From Cryptolaemus montrouzieri (Eukaryota > Arthropoda > Insecta > Coleoptera > Coccinellidae): 64,000 bases of DNA. Below the pieces are notes generated by a model that was given only the letters and a program-made list of their open reading frames with translations, was not told the origin of the DNA and did no database searches. The position numbers and the translations under genes were made by a program. The stretch's first letter is position 1. Each line of letters starts with the position of its first letter. Below, piece after piece: positions 46,959 through 58,494 of the stretch. Location: the NCBI GenBank assembly GCA_013387265.2, contig JABFTP020000083.1, forward strand, positions 53,988,485 to 54,052,484, read 5' to 3'.

Positions 46959-49900
46959 TCAATTCTGAGTGCAATTTTTAGCTGCATGATAATCCGAATG
47001 ACTATTTAAATCACTTAATTTGATTCTTTTATGACATTCAGAACATATTTCAGTTGGTACATCTGTATTCGATTCTTCTTTCTTCAAGAAAGCCACTATG
47101 CTTCCCTTCCTTGATTCAACAGCTTTACGTTTTCTAGACATAGCTCCTGCCACCTCATCTTCCATTACCCTTTTCATTGGTGATTCTTCCTTTGATAATT
47201 TCAATGCAAAATGATAATCCATATGGGATACGATTTCAATAATGGGTATCATTTCACCACATTCTCTACAAATTTCAGTAAATTCAGATATGTTATTTTC
47301 ATCTTCGATAGACTCATCATCACTGTTTTCCCCCAAAATTTTGGATGTATCAAAATTTCTATCAACTTGAGCATTATCGAAATATCTTGAAAAAAACCCA
47401 CTTTCAGGAGTTTTCCTTTCTAGAACTGGAGAATTTGGAACACTATCAAAACATACTTCGCCATCCAAAGAACCTGTTGAACCTATTGAATCACTTCTTT
47501 TCAACGGTAACGAATTGTCCTCTTCTTTTCTATGTTCAATAGTACCTTGAAATCCATCATCATAAAATATTAGTTCTTCAGGATTTTCTTCAAGACTAAT
47601 AGTTGACTCTGAATAGATTGATGTTTCATCTTTAACGCTAGAATTATCTGGATTTCCTTCCTCAAAAGTGCATTCAATTTCTTTCATCAAATTTTTCGTT
47701 AAATAATTGATTGGTTTGTTGCTTTCATTCTTTGTAGGATTTTCACTTTCTTTACACTTATTGTTTTGTAAAAACGACATTATATTTCCTTTTCTTGAAT
47801 CTCCTTCTTCTCAAGTATACTTTTTGATACACTTTCTTCTTTATCTACTTTTCCAAAATAAGAAGTAATACTTCTCACATTTTTATATTTTCAAAATTTC
47901 CAATACTCAAACCCAGAAATGTTACATGAAACGTACCATCAGATTTTTGACAATTCTTCTTTAAGACTTCCAATGCACTTTGACAAATCTTATCAACCTC
48001 ATACGATTTCAATGATATTGCCCTTGTACTAGACACTTCAGTTTGTTTGGTTTCTTGTGCGAAACTAACAGTCATTAGTTTACCTCTTCTATTATTTTCT
48101 TTTAAATCTTCTTCTAGCCTCTCTGAGATCTCACAGCTCAATTCTTTCATCCAATGCTCGATTTCTTCAAGTTTGCATAATGATGTTCGACCAGGAAACC
48201 TTTTGCAACACCCTATAGATTTCGAGATTAATTTTATCTGTACTGGTTCTTTGTCGATACCTCGAGATATATTATACAACCATTTCCTAGAAAAAAGAAT
48301 GAATTAATTTATTCGATGCTAGTCACTCAAGCACTGATTATACAGGGTATTTCTAAAGCTATATGACAAACGTTGAGGTTAGGGATCAATCAATCAATCA
48401 ATCAATCAAATTCATGGACAAACAGGTCTGTATTATTAATTATGAATTGCTTCATAAACATATAGACTCACAACAGTTAGCACTGATCTTTCCACAAAGG
48501 GAGCCCTGCATGATTGTGTTTTGCTCAGCTTAAGAATTCCAGGAATACATCTCTTCTGCAACAAAAGGAGCCTCAAGATATCCGATGAATTCCTCCATAT
48601 AACTATCCGGTATCTCAGCCTACTATCAATGTCTGCATTGTATGCGGTAAATGCTGTGGAGACATTCACAAGTTCGGACAGTATTCTTAGTGCATACACA
48701 TATCTGGCCATATCATTTGCAAGTTGGTCTACATGATCACCCCAATCCAGTCGATAGTCAACTGAAACACCCAGGAATTTAAGACTATTAGATGAAACCA
48801 TGGCAGTCTTATATCCATGAGATATGGGTATGTGTTCTCTTCCATATGCAAACCTGACAAGTTTGGTCTTTTGACTGTTCATTTTCAACTCATTTCGAGA
48901 AAACTAGGCATCAAGATCGACAAGCACATCGTCCACTACCGAATCCAGAGAAACCGAATCGGCGAGCACCAGAAAATTGTCGTCTGAAAATTGGACCATG
49001 AATTCAGTTGTACAACCAGGTAAATCAGTGGTATAAATCAGGTAAAGGAGGGGACCCAAAACCGACCCATGCGTCACCCCTCTATCAATAGCCAACATCG
49101 TTGACTGCAGTGTCTTCCCAGTTGTAGGCTCTTTTTCAGCAACACATTGAGATCTTCCTGATAAATAAGACGGAAGCAGATCTGAAGGCCTGCCTCTAAT
49201 TCCAACCACATACATCTTCTCAACCAACTTGTCATGGTTGACGGACTCGAAGGCTTTTCTGAGATCGATACACATCAGTGCTGTTATTTTGCCACTGTTT
49301 AAGCAGGAGAGAATCTTTTTTATAGCCTGATATATAGCTCTTGTCGTAGTCCTACCCTTTCTAAAGCCATTTTGGTATTCTGAGAGTACCCAGTAAGTCT
49401 CAAAAAAATCAAATCAATTCTATTGTAAATAGCTCTTTCAAATATCTTGCCAATGTTACTGAGTATAGATATAGGTCTGTAATTCCCCATAAGCTGTTTG
49501 CTCCCCTTCTTGTACACTGCTCTCACCTTGGCCATCTTAAGTTTATCAGGATATACACCACTGTCAAAAGTGAGACTTATCAGATATGCCAGAACAGGCG
49601 AGATCTCATCTGCAACCATCTCAATAAGTTTGACAGGAATTCCATCCAGTCCCACAGATTTTGTGTTCTTCAAAGAGCTGATTAGATTGATGACCTCTCC
49701 AGAATCCGTTGACGAGAGCACAAGGCTGCTACATGGGTAAGAACCAGTTTGTCCCAGACCAGAGCCTTGCCCCCTCGAATCACCAATATTGCTGGACGAC
49801 TCGGAGCCCTGATTCACAAAAAATGTATTAATATCATTCAATACTTCCTGATATCCCTGCTCTCCTCCACTCAGTTCCACCAAAATAGAGACCATTGCTG

Positions 49901-52900
49901 TGCATCCTTATTAAGTTCCATGTTGCAAAATTTTTATTTTTTGATCTTAATATGCACTCTTCATTGTACATCCTCTTGGCCTGTCTAACAACTCTTCTAA
50001 CTATTCCACTGTATGCTCTGAAGAAGTCATCAGATACCTGTCCTTCAATTTTTTTTTTATATATCTCCATTTTTACCTGGAAGAAGTTTTAATACCAACA
50101 GTAATCCATGGCGTTTGTTTTTGCGGTTTTATTGACTGCATGGCAAATATGCGATCACTTATTGACTGAATAATATCATCAAATATATCATGTTTTGTTC
50201 GGTTCAGACTCATTATAAACTCTTGACCAATCAACATTACTCAATTCCTTTCTGAAGCTTATCTTCTTTGATTCAGTGAATATCTTTCTTTTGTCGGGTT
50301 TTGTAGGACTGGAAGGATTTTCATTATGTAGTGGTACATGTATAACCTGTGCATTATGGGGGGACAAACCATTTGCGATAACCCTGCCTCGTTTAGGCAT
50401 GGGAGTGAGTGCAGGCATTGAATGCAGGGGAGAAGTAGCCCTGGACTCAATACCTTTACTCCTTGTCGATGATAAGAGCGTAGTTCGCCTCTTTTCAAAA
50501 CAAGTCACATGGTATTTGCAAGGCGCCTAATACTTACCGAAGTATTATCTTCAACACAATTATAGTTTTCTCTTCATTTTGTTTGTTGACTTGACAAGGT
50601 GGTACATGTCTTGGTTCAAGTATTCCCTTTTCTCCGAGTTTTCTAAATACCGAAGTAAAAACTGTACAAATAAGATGTCTTCGAGGAAATTCTCGAAGCT
50701 ATTCTCTAGTCGCTTCTCGAGCGTTTTTTATTGAAGAAATATGACTTCAATATTTCCTTTGCAAATCATAATAATTATTGAAAAAAGTGAACTCATTTCA
50801 AATAGTGACAGTTCGCTTTTTGTCAAATGTGAAACTTTACAAATGTCATATTGAGATAGTAAAATTATTGTGCAAAAAAGTATTTTCCATCATGGCATTT
50901 CTTATGTATACCAAATCAAATTCATCAGTGAAACGTATACTGCTCGAAGCTAGAAGAATCAATCTGAGACTCGGCCATCTCTTTTCGGACGACTGTGCCA
51001 TGTCTAGCTGCGAAAAAAAAGGTCTGGTGCTTGGCGTTTATGACGGAGACTGCGATCAACCAGTTTTCACCAAAGCCGCTCAAAAATTCAACGACCATAT
51101 CGGAGGAAAATTATACGATCTAGTGAAAGCCTCCGGTCCCGATCTGATCAACGAAGGCAACGCTAAGATCTTCACTAACCTCTGTAACGACTTCTGGGTA
51201 GTCTCTATAGCAGGCCTTGGAAAAATGAAGCGAGGTTACGATGAAATTGAAGCAATTGATGAAGGTCTTGAAGCTGTCCGCGTAGCTTCAGCTATAGGTT
51301 CTCTGAAAGCCAAACGAAACGGCGCCACGAGAATATTCGTGGAAGGAATGGGTTATCCAGAACAAGCTGCAGAAGGCGCCACTTTAGCCCTATGGAGGTA
51401 CCAGGAGAATAAATCGCGGGAACACTGGAAACCAATACCTACAGTAGAAATGTACGACGAGTGTGACACTGATTGTTTTCAACGCGGTTTGTTCAAAGCG
51501 GAATCCCAAAATTTCGCCAGACGTTTGTGCGATACCCCAGCGAATCAGATGACTCCCCTCCATTTCGCACAGGAAACTGTGAATGAATTGTGTCCATGTG
51601 GTATTAAAGTGTTGGTGCACGATAAACACTGGATCGAAAATGCTAGAATGAACGCGTTTTTAACTGTGGCGAGGGGTTCGTGCGAACCTCCGGTGTTCTT
51701 GGAGATATCCTATTGCGGAGGACCGACAGATCAGAAACCCATATTGCTAGTTGGTAAGGGCGTTACGTTCGATAGTGGCGGTCTCTGTTTGAAGAGCTGC
51801 GATTATCTGGAACGTTTTCGAGCAGACATGACTGGCGCTGCAGCAATCGTAGCAACAATTCGGGCTGCTGCGGCTCTTAGCTTGCCTATTAATCTTGAAG
51901 CTTGCATTCCTCTGTGCGAAAATATGCCAAGCGGTATGGCAATGAAGTGTGGAGACGTTGTTACCGCACTAAACGGTAAAACAATTATGATAAGCAATAC
52001 AGCTCATGAAGGTCGAGTTATTCTCGCTGACGCCTTATGTTACGGTCAACAAATACACAATCCTAGACTTGTTATCGACGTAGCCAGTCTTACAACTGGT
52101 ATCAGAGCTTCTTTAGGATCTGCAGCATGTGGAGTGTTCTGCAACTCTCAAACCATGTGGTCTCAAGTAAGAAAAGCTGGCGTTATTACTGGCGATCGCG
52201 TCTGGCGTATGCCATTATGGAAATTCTTCACCAAAAGAGTGACAAGATACAAAACACACGACGTGAACAACATGGGGACAGGACATGGTGCACCATGCCT
52301 TGCAGCAGCTTTTCTTCAGGAATTTATTGAATGCGTTGACTGGATACACTTTGATACAGGTGGTGTTGGTTTTAAATCAGAGCACAAGTTTTATCCTTAC
52401 TTGTACAAAGGCAGGATGACTGGAAGACCTACTAGAACTCTAATTCAACTTCTTTATCAACTAGCTTGTCCTTCAGAAGGCCAGAGGGACTTCAAATCAT
52501 AATTTGACATCGAATGGTGATGAATAGAATCGTTTCTGTTGATGTACAGTAAATGTAAACTTTTTGGGGTGTTGTAAAATCACTAATAAATATGTTTTTA
52601 CACTTTTGAGTTCTTTACTGGATTTGGAAAAATAGAGCTGAATGAATTGTTTGTATCTATTCTTTACGTAATTCGCATGAAGGTACTTGTAAATCCCCTT
52701 ACCAGCAGGATGTTAGCTCAATGACGAATATTTCAGGAGACAGATAGACTGTTCCTCGTCAGCACCTTGAGCAGTTTTGGAACCCTGTGTGAACCAACAG
52801 GGACCATCGAGTAGACAGTCTGTGGAGCTGGCTCATTCTTATCTGCTGATCTTGAAATGCAGAGCCATGTTGGTCCCATTTCGGGAAAGGTGATGGAATC

Positions 52901-54113
52901 TGGAGGTAGCCATTGTAGTTGCTCCTTTAATCACCAGGCGAAGATGTGCAAGGCCCAGTATCATAAAAATTGTTAACTTACTGTGGTAAAATTCAATTTT
53001 AGCTGAATTTACATTAATATGCAGGCAATGTTTTATTTCAAATAGCAAATTAACAACTTTCAGTATGAAACTCGCAATAAATCTTACCCAGTTTTATCAT
53101 CAAATGTTTGTATCAATTCCTTTTCTGAAAACTTGACCAATTCACCGATATAGTTGATTTTCAACGTTTCCGACAAGATATGGCCAAATTTTCCGCCAAG
53201 ACTTTTGATTTTCCTGATCGGAAGCGTGGCAAACATCTCCCGTACTGCTTGCTGAGGCAAAATGGTCTGTTTATTGGGTTTGTGTAGGCTGCAAACTAAT
53301 TTAGCCAGTGTTTTGTTGTGTGCTATACCAGCTGAACATTTGAATCCTAATGACAAATTTTAATTTTAATTAAACTAGTCAAATTAATATTATTTATTAT
53401 TTTTATTGCATCAACTCTTTGTACTCACCCGTTTCACGGAACACGGCTGCTCTAATTCTCTCCACAATAACACCGCCAACTGCTAATTTCAAATCGTCAT
53501 CACAAAGTCCACTGTTGGAATTTTGATAAATATTCGATAGAAAATCTGATGTTTCACATCCTACGACATATGTATTACTTAAATCTTCTCGTGAAATAAT
53601 CGGCATTCCATTTTTAAGTTCCGTATTAACAGCTTCAGTGAGATCTAAGTATGCTTCATCGATAGAAGCTCTTTCTAAGACGTTTGTGAAAGACTTAAGA
53701 ACTTCAGCAACTTGTTTACCAGCTTCTCGATATCTACAAAAAGAGAATAATAGAATATAACAAAAGCAATTGAAGAATATTTACTTTGTCAGATCAGCTT
53801 TTCCTCTAACTTGTGGAACTCGTGGTAATTGTATTTCGGGACATTTTTCTTTAGCTTCATCGCCCCTCATCTGTCTTGTGACTCCTTGATCTCGAGCTAG
53901 GTAATTTACAGCAATAATTCTGAAAGTGTAATTGAACATTTGAATCAAGGTTTTTTAAACATTTTGATTTCTTACTTACCCGCCCCCTTTCCATTGGTTA
54001 TATTGTACTACAGCAATGGGTTTTCCTGCTAGATTTGGATCTAATTTTTCTTCAACTTGGCAATAAAAACAATCCATGTCTATTAAAGCAACAATTCTAT
54101 CTGTGTTACTCAT
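46959..54113 (-). CDS. POLH: DNA polymerase eta (Y-family translesion polymerase)
   Basis: This enzyme bypasses UV lesions in the nucleus. Exons are 53980-54113, 53785-53919, 53429-53733, 53088-53346 and 46959-48286 (about 720 residues). Catalytic motifs are present: DMDCFYCQVE (residues 13-22), NYLARDQGVTRQMRGDEAKE, and ASIDEAYLDLT (Asp-Glu pair). Then come the thumb (KCSAGIAHNKTLAKLVC), the little finger (ISRGIDKEPVQIKLISKSIG, CCKRFPGRTSL), a PIP-like SITSYFGK, two KGxIxxFL segments, and two UBZ zinc fingers (EICRECGEMIP..SHMDYHF and EICSECHKRI..SHSDYHA) that bind ubiquitinated PCNA. In the last exon the frame shifts at about 47877-47886 and 47801-47810; one extra base at each site restores the family sequence. 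The 4.8 kb intron 4 contains a peptidase gene on the opposite strand and a LINE. Confidence 0.92.
48385..50530 (-). mobile_element. LINE, about 2.1 kb, in POLH intron 4
   Basis: Minus-strand frames from right to left encode a pre-RT region (50508-49834), STDSGEVINLISSLKNTKSV, VYPDKLKMAKVRAVYKKGSK, NYRPISILSNIGKIFERAIY, CIDLRKAFESVNHDKLV, GVTHGSVLGPLLYLIYTTDL, QFSDDN (FxDD box) and LKFLGVSVDYRLDWGDHV, to the C-terminus. It ends in a (TTGA)n 3' tail (plus: ATCAATCAATC, 48385-48410). A few frameshifts, moderately young. Its endonuclease is missing. A transposon-like CAGGGTATTTC end precedes the tail at 48343. Confidence 0.85.
50778..52502 (+). CDS. M17 leucine aminopeptidase-like protein, intronless, missing a metal ligand
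   Basis: An uninterrupted frame of 574 codons. The C-terminal M17 domain shows VGKGVTFDSGG (about 324-334), CLKSCDYLERFRADMTGAA, and an NTAHEGR motif (406-412) where active enzymes have NTDAEGR. Of the five metal ligands (bovine K250, D255, D273, D332, E334), Lys, Asp, Asp and Glu are kept, but the D332 position is Ala. Catalytic Lys and Arg are kept. Activity is therefore probably reduced or lost, as in several Drosophila sperm-LAP proteins. The start may be the ATG at 50892 (CATCATGG context, MAFLMYTKSNSSVKRILLEA), possibly a mitochondrial presequence. It is intronless and nested antisense in a POLH intron, which suggests a retrogene. AATAAA lies at 52585. Confidence 0.9.
   Translation: MKKVNSFQIVTVRFLSNVKLYKCHIEIVKLLCKKVFSIMAFLMYTKSNSSVKRILLEARRINLRLGHLFSDDCAMSSCEKKGLVLGVYDGDCDQPVFTKAAQKFNDHIGGKLYDLVKASGPDLINEGNAKIFTNLCNDFWVVSIAGLGKMKRGYDEIEAIDEGLEAVRVASAIGSLKAKRNGATRIFVEGMGYPEQAAEGATLALWRYQENKSREHWKPIPTVEMYDECDTDCFQRGLFKAESQNFARRLCDTPANQMTPLHFAQETVNELCPCGIKVLVHDKHWIENARMNAFLTVARGSCEPPVFLEISYCGGPTDQKPILLVGKGVTFDSGGLCLKSCDYLERFRADMTGAAAIVATIRAAAALSLPINLEACIPLCENMPSGMAMKCGDVVTALNGKTIMISNTAHEGRVILADALCYGQQIHNPRLVIDVASLTTGIRASLGSAACGVFCNSQTMWSQVRKAGVITGDRVWRMPLWKFFTKRVTRYKTHDVNNMGTGHGAPCLAAAFLQEFIECVDWIHFDTGGVGFKSEHKFYPYLYKGRMTGRPTRTLIQLLYQLACPSEGQRDFKS
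52585..52590 (+). terminator. Polyadenylation signal of the M17 gene
   Basis: AATAAA 83 bases after the stop, followed by a T-rich stretch. Confidence 0.6.
52595..53085. other. POLH intron 4, right part
   Basis: Bases 52720-53050 are less AT-rich than their surroundings and look like old LINE 5' DNA, but no motif is clear enough to assign. Confidence 0.3.
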
Positions 54114-54240
54114 TTTTTTCAATTGAAATAATTTTACTCTGATAAAAGTGATCCTCTGGAATCTCTATAATATCTTCTTTGACTCTATCAACACCCAAAA
54201 ATATGTCAAACTCTGAATAATTTGAAAATTACGATATCTT
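54114..54240 (-). other. Protein-like frame immediately upstream of the POLH start
   Basis: The minus strand reads SEFDIFLGVDRVKEDIIEIP, then EDHFYQSKIISIEKNE, and its TAA overlaps the POLH start (AATGAGTAA). An acceptor-like TTATTCAG precedes it. It may be a terminal exon of an upstream cistron, a POLH 5' leader, or chance. Confidence 0.3.
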
Positions 54241-54553
54241 CTTGAAAACTTATTTGCAAAGTGAATTAAGTGGAAAGTAAGGTTAATATCACAAAACTCT
54301 CTGATTGCGCCAAGTTACATTTGAACTATCGATCGTAAGACCTATTTTTAATTGAACTATTCTTTCTTTGGATTTTTTCGTAAACTAATAAATTACAAAG
54401 GAAAACAATGAAAATGGATGCATCACATATATCTAATATTTTCTTCAACTTTATTCTGTTCTTTAACCAATTTACATCTATCTATAATGTACATCAGAAA
54501 GGGTACAACATTTTAAATCATATTCGGAAATGAAAAGGGAAAATCAATTATTT

Positions 54554-56686
54554 CTACTGGGCCATCAATTCAGCGTTGTTCATAACGTATCTCGGGTAAC
54601 CCATGCCTCTCATTCTCTCTAAAGCAATCCACTCTAGAAGAAAACTGAAAAAACAAAGAGAAAGGAATATACACTTCAATTTGTAGATGAAATAGAATCA
54701 TGAAAAGACTTTGTAGTGTGAAAATAATACAGATAAAAGCATTGAATGAAAGGAAAAGTTGTTGGATGTTCTTTTCTATCTAACTTAGTGGTTCACGCAG
54801 AAAAAATTATCGCAAATTTCATTTTATCACTTCATGCTTACTATCTACGGTAATTAATAATAATCAGCAGAAATGTGTGGAATCCAGAAAACTACATTCC
54901 GAGTAAACATTTTTGCGTCTCAAATATTCAATTTCTGTTTAATGCAAAAATCGTCTTTTATTTAATCATAAAAATTCGTAAGAGTGAATGACAGACATAC
55001 TTCAACCTTCAGTGAATTAATTGAAATTTTATTCTATAAATGTCACAAATTACGAATCGAAATATTTTTTAAACAAAGAAAAAGTAAATTGTTTATCTAT
55101 GAATATGAAATAACTATCGAAAAATATTTTGGAACACAAAACATTTGCTTAAGCTGATTATAATTCTAGTAAATATGAATTTGATTTTCAATGTAATTTT
55201 GATGTGATAATTATGTCAGACCAATAAAAGAAATATAGAAAATTAACCTTTTCATTTTATTTTCTGTGAAATCTCTTCTATCTTTTGAAATGAAAAATTT
55301 AAAATGTCATTTATTCATCTGTGATCAAAGCGTAATATGCTGTGATAGTTTCTAAAATGTATTCTTTTCATAATTATTTTCATATAAAACTCTACCATTC
55401 GGAAATCCTCACATTTTATTCCGTTTCCGAATACAAGTTCGTTTCTATTCTCCTAGGTAATGTAAAAAGCTTTTACCTTTCCTCTTTCTAAATCATTTTA
55501 GTTGGATATACGAGAATTTGGTTGCGAATGCAATTTACTGTACATGACGCAAACCATCCACAATTTACCCGACTCGATATGTTCCACTCTGAATTCTGTT
55601 TTTTCTTGCAGTAAATCGAATACATTCCGAAAGTGAATTTAAGTTTGTTCACCAATGAAAGAAAATAATTTTTATGGGAGAGCTTCTATATAAAGCAGTA
55701 ATAAATGAATGAATTGAATTTTATTATACAAGGCGGAAACTAAATTTATGCCTTGGAGAGTGTGAAGATGGCACCACTTGTAAACATTTACTACTAACTA
55801 TTTTTCCAGAAGTATAGATATTTCCAATGATTTGTATTATAACTAAGCAAAAAGTAACTGTAACTTAATTCCATCAATTATACTAGAGAAGGTTTGATCA
55901 ACCATTTCTATAAGAGAATGATGTTAATGAAAGTTTGTCATTTGCATTCTCTAAACTTTAAATTTGTGTTAATATGCATGAAATCCTGAACCTGAAATAA
56001 AATTCGTAGTCATCAATCATTATTGATCATCGTTAATACGTACAATTCTATACGTTTTATATTATTTTATTGAAACTTTTTATATAACTGCATTAGTTGA
56101 TGATATCAAGGTTTCTGATATTTTTGTTCATGTCATATTAAATTATTCATGAACAATCTTAGTCTTCAGATTCAGATCTCATTGAAGTTGCTATAATTGT
56201 GTACCTTGCCTGGCCCATTAATTATCATTGTTGATAATTATAGAGATCAAATAACAGAGATACATTCCCATTACAATCAATGAAATTACGTGGCTATATA
56301 ACCACCACTTGCAGCCGTATTTTCTACATTCATTTGTTATATATTAGATATCTAATTAATTAGTTTATATTAAAACTTGGTAAATATTCGAAAAATTATA
56401 TATCTTCTCACTGGACAACTAAACAGAGTATTAGTATAACAGTGGCGGCATCTAGGTGAATTTTTACAACTCACTTGTTTCCAAGTCTCATGTTCGCTCG
56501 TTTACCGTATCCCCTAGCTGTCGACAAAATCATCTCATCGAATTTTCTCGTTCTCCTTTCTTTGGAGTCTTCTGATCTTCGAAATTCTCGCGCCATGGAT
56601 TCACCCCTTCTGCTCTGAAAACTGCTGGTCAAATTCGCCCATAGGATGATTATCGTGAGAAGAACTATCACATGGTGGAACGCCAT
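54554..56686 (-). CDS. Allatotropin neuropeptide precursor
   Basis: Two exons, 56475-56686 and 54554-54644, join in frame to 100 residues. A signal peptide (MAFHHVIVLLTIIILWANLT, cleavage near SS-FQ) is followed by a short spacer rich in Arg/Glu and then RRTR-KFDEMILSTARGY-GKR. The GKR directs cleavage and C-terminal amidation. The ending TARGY-amide is the beetle variant of the allatotropin TARGF-amide signature. The C-terminal exon encodes NFLLEWIALERMRGMGYPRY-type residues of the precursor tail. The secreted peptide is expected to act through a G-protein-coupled receptor on gut, heart or corpora allata. The 1.8 kb intron (54645-56474) shows no other gene. The N-terminal cleavage point is uncertain (after RR, or after TR). 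Confidence 0.8.
54645..56474 (-). other. Allatotropin intron
   Basis: AT-rich DNA without a recognised repeat or ORF. Donor GTGAG at 56474 and acceptor TTTTTTCAG at 54645 (minus strand). Confidence 0.6.
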
Positions 56687-56889
56687 GCTGAAAAGGTAAC
56701 ACTGAATATTAATTGCTGGTTTCTTGGAGTCTGGGGACGTTGGTTTGGTTAGAACGGCATATTTTTCATTTTAACTTGTCTTAACTGTGATGATCTGAGA
56801 GAGTAATATGGTTATTTAGTTGTAAAATTGAGTTTAACTCGATTCTTTTCAAAGCAACCCAGATAGAATCATTTACCCATTTGGTCCCA

Positions 56890-57085
56890 CTGTATTCAAA
56901 TGGGAATCTTTATAAATAATATTACAAGAGACATCTGGTTGAGAGTTTTAACTGCCATACTAACGTGGCATTGTCGCCTCAGAAATCACCTAAACAAGTT
57001 AGGATTGATTGAGGATCCTTCATGTGGACTATGTGTAGAACAGATAGAATCAATGGAACACGTTATGTATTTGTTTTTATGAATA
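56890..57085 (+). mobile_element. LINE C-terminal fragment (zinc-knuckle region)
   Basis: It encodes WHCRLRNHLNKLGLIEDPSC then GLCVEQIESMEHVMY, the Cys/His cluster at the end of some LINE ORF2 proteins. Shortened copies of the same DNA lie at about 58235-58340 and 62203-62310. Confidence 0.6.
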
Positions 57086-57299
57086 AATAATTGTTTGTCA
57101 CATGGAAAGACAATGGGAATTGAACATACTACGATTCTCTCTTTTCTTTTCCAAATATAATATTTAATATTTATACTTTCATTTCATGGTGTGTGTTGAT
57201 CACATGGATGTTTTTACAACTACAGAATAATTAATTCGGATAAAAATGGTGGTGATCTCTTTTCACAGATATGATGAGATATGGAAAACACATTTTTTC

Positions 57300-57800
57300 A
57301 TAATAACATTCAGCTAACAGCGATAACAAGCCCGTAAAACTTTCGTTGGCATGAGAGATTTTTTCGTCAACCGCGGACTTAATCTTTAGCTTCGTATGCG
57401 ACTACTTCGTTGTTATGTTTTTCCTGTCCTTACTTATGGATGTGAAAGTTGGACTTTTAATCCAGAAATGGAGAGACGCATAGACGCTTTCGAAATGTAT
57501 CTATACCGTAGAAGATTGCGTATCTCTTGGATGGAGAGACGGACAAACATCGACGTCCTAAATACAATGGGAAAATCACGAGAGTTGATGAGAACCATCA
57601 AAGAAAGAAAGCTCCAGTACATCGGGCGCATCCTTCGCCTGATTATTGAGGGGAAAGTCCAAGGAAAGGGATCAGTTGGACGACGCCAGAACTCATGGCT
57701 GAAAGATCTACGGAGGTGGTTGGGAAGAACGTCCACTGAAATTTTTAGAGCTGCAGTGTCGAAAACACGAAAAGAACAGCGAAAAATGGAGTGAAGGTTG
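57300..57800 (+). mobile_element. LINE fragment, C-terminal part (endonuclease-reverse transcriptase type)
   Basis: It encodes LRCYVFPVLTYGCESWTFNP, RIDAFEMYLYRRRLRISWME, NIDVLNTMGKSRELMRTIKE and RKLQYIGRILR, the C-terminal region of RTE/craft-type reverse transcriptases common in arthropods. Open for 132 codons but 5' truncated. Confidence 0.75.
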
Positions 57801-57934
57801 ATAAAATTAGTAATCTTCAACAAAAATTATGCTTTGACCAAACTAAATTGGCAAGTCAAATATTCCAACCTCGCCTCGTATCCACTAAGTGATGCTATTA
57901 TGGACGAGCAAGAAATTCTAACCAAACCTAGATT

Positions 57935-58340
57935 GCTTCATGGGGGATCGGTACGTCCTAACGTTTTCAGAATAGACGCATCTCGTATGTAGATACGAGA
58001 GTCGCCCTCTGAGGACCGAGCCAACAAACAGATGTGAGAACGTGAAAGTTCTAACACAATTACGGTACAAAGTGTGTCATTTGAAAGCACGTTGGAGATG
58101 TGTCAAATGTAATGTCACTTTATGCTTAGAATAAAACTATTTTGAAATATATCACACGTCCTTTTAGAAGAACTCCTTTGGTTGACCTTTAAAAAACTAT
58201 TTTTAAACAAGAATTTTTCGCTAGACTCCAAAATGTCCTTAGAAATCACCTAAACAAGTTAAGATTGATTGAGGATCCTTCATGTTGGCATGCGAAGAAG
58301 AGAGAATCAATGGAAAACGTTATGTACGAGTGCCCAGCTG
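57935..58340 (+). mobile_element. piggyBac-like 3' segment, copy 1
   Basis: It includes the hairpin TCTCGTAT-GTAG-ATACGAGA (57981-58000) and a degenerate Cys-rich C-terminal region (VLTQLRYKVCHLKARWRC then VKCNVTLCLE), as in piggyBac-type transposases. LINE zinc-knuckle DNA follows at about 58235. Repeated at 61.9 and 62.8 kb. Confidence 0.55.
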
Positions 58341-58494
58341 GAGACAGTCAAGATGGAGAAACATGGATCTAACAAACTCCACGCGAAATAAATATGTTTT
58401 AAAGAATAAATATTTATTTGTCACTTGAAAAGACATGTGTGTGACATGGGAACTGAACAAATTACGATTCTCCCTCTTGTCTTTTCCAAATATA

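Noticed and set aside
48385..48410. (ATCA)n tract as an independent microsatellite or CRISPR-like array
   Set aside because: It is the 3' tail of the LINE at 48.4-50.5 kb. No spacers exist, and CRISPR arrays are not expected in an insect chromosome.
56900..57082. Possible host gene with a CxxC..H motif
   Set aside because: The Cys/His cluster matches LINE ORF2 tails and the DNA is repeated twice more nearby.
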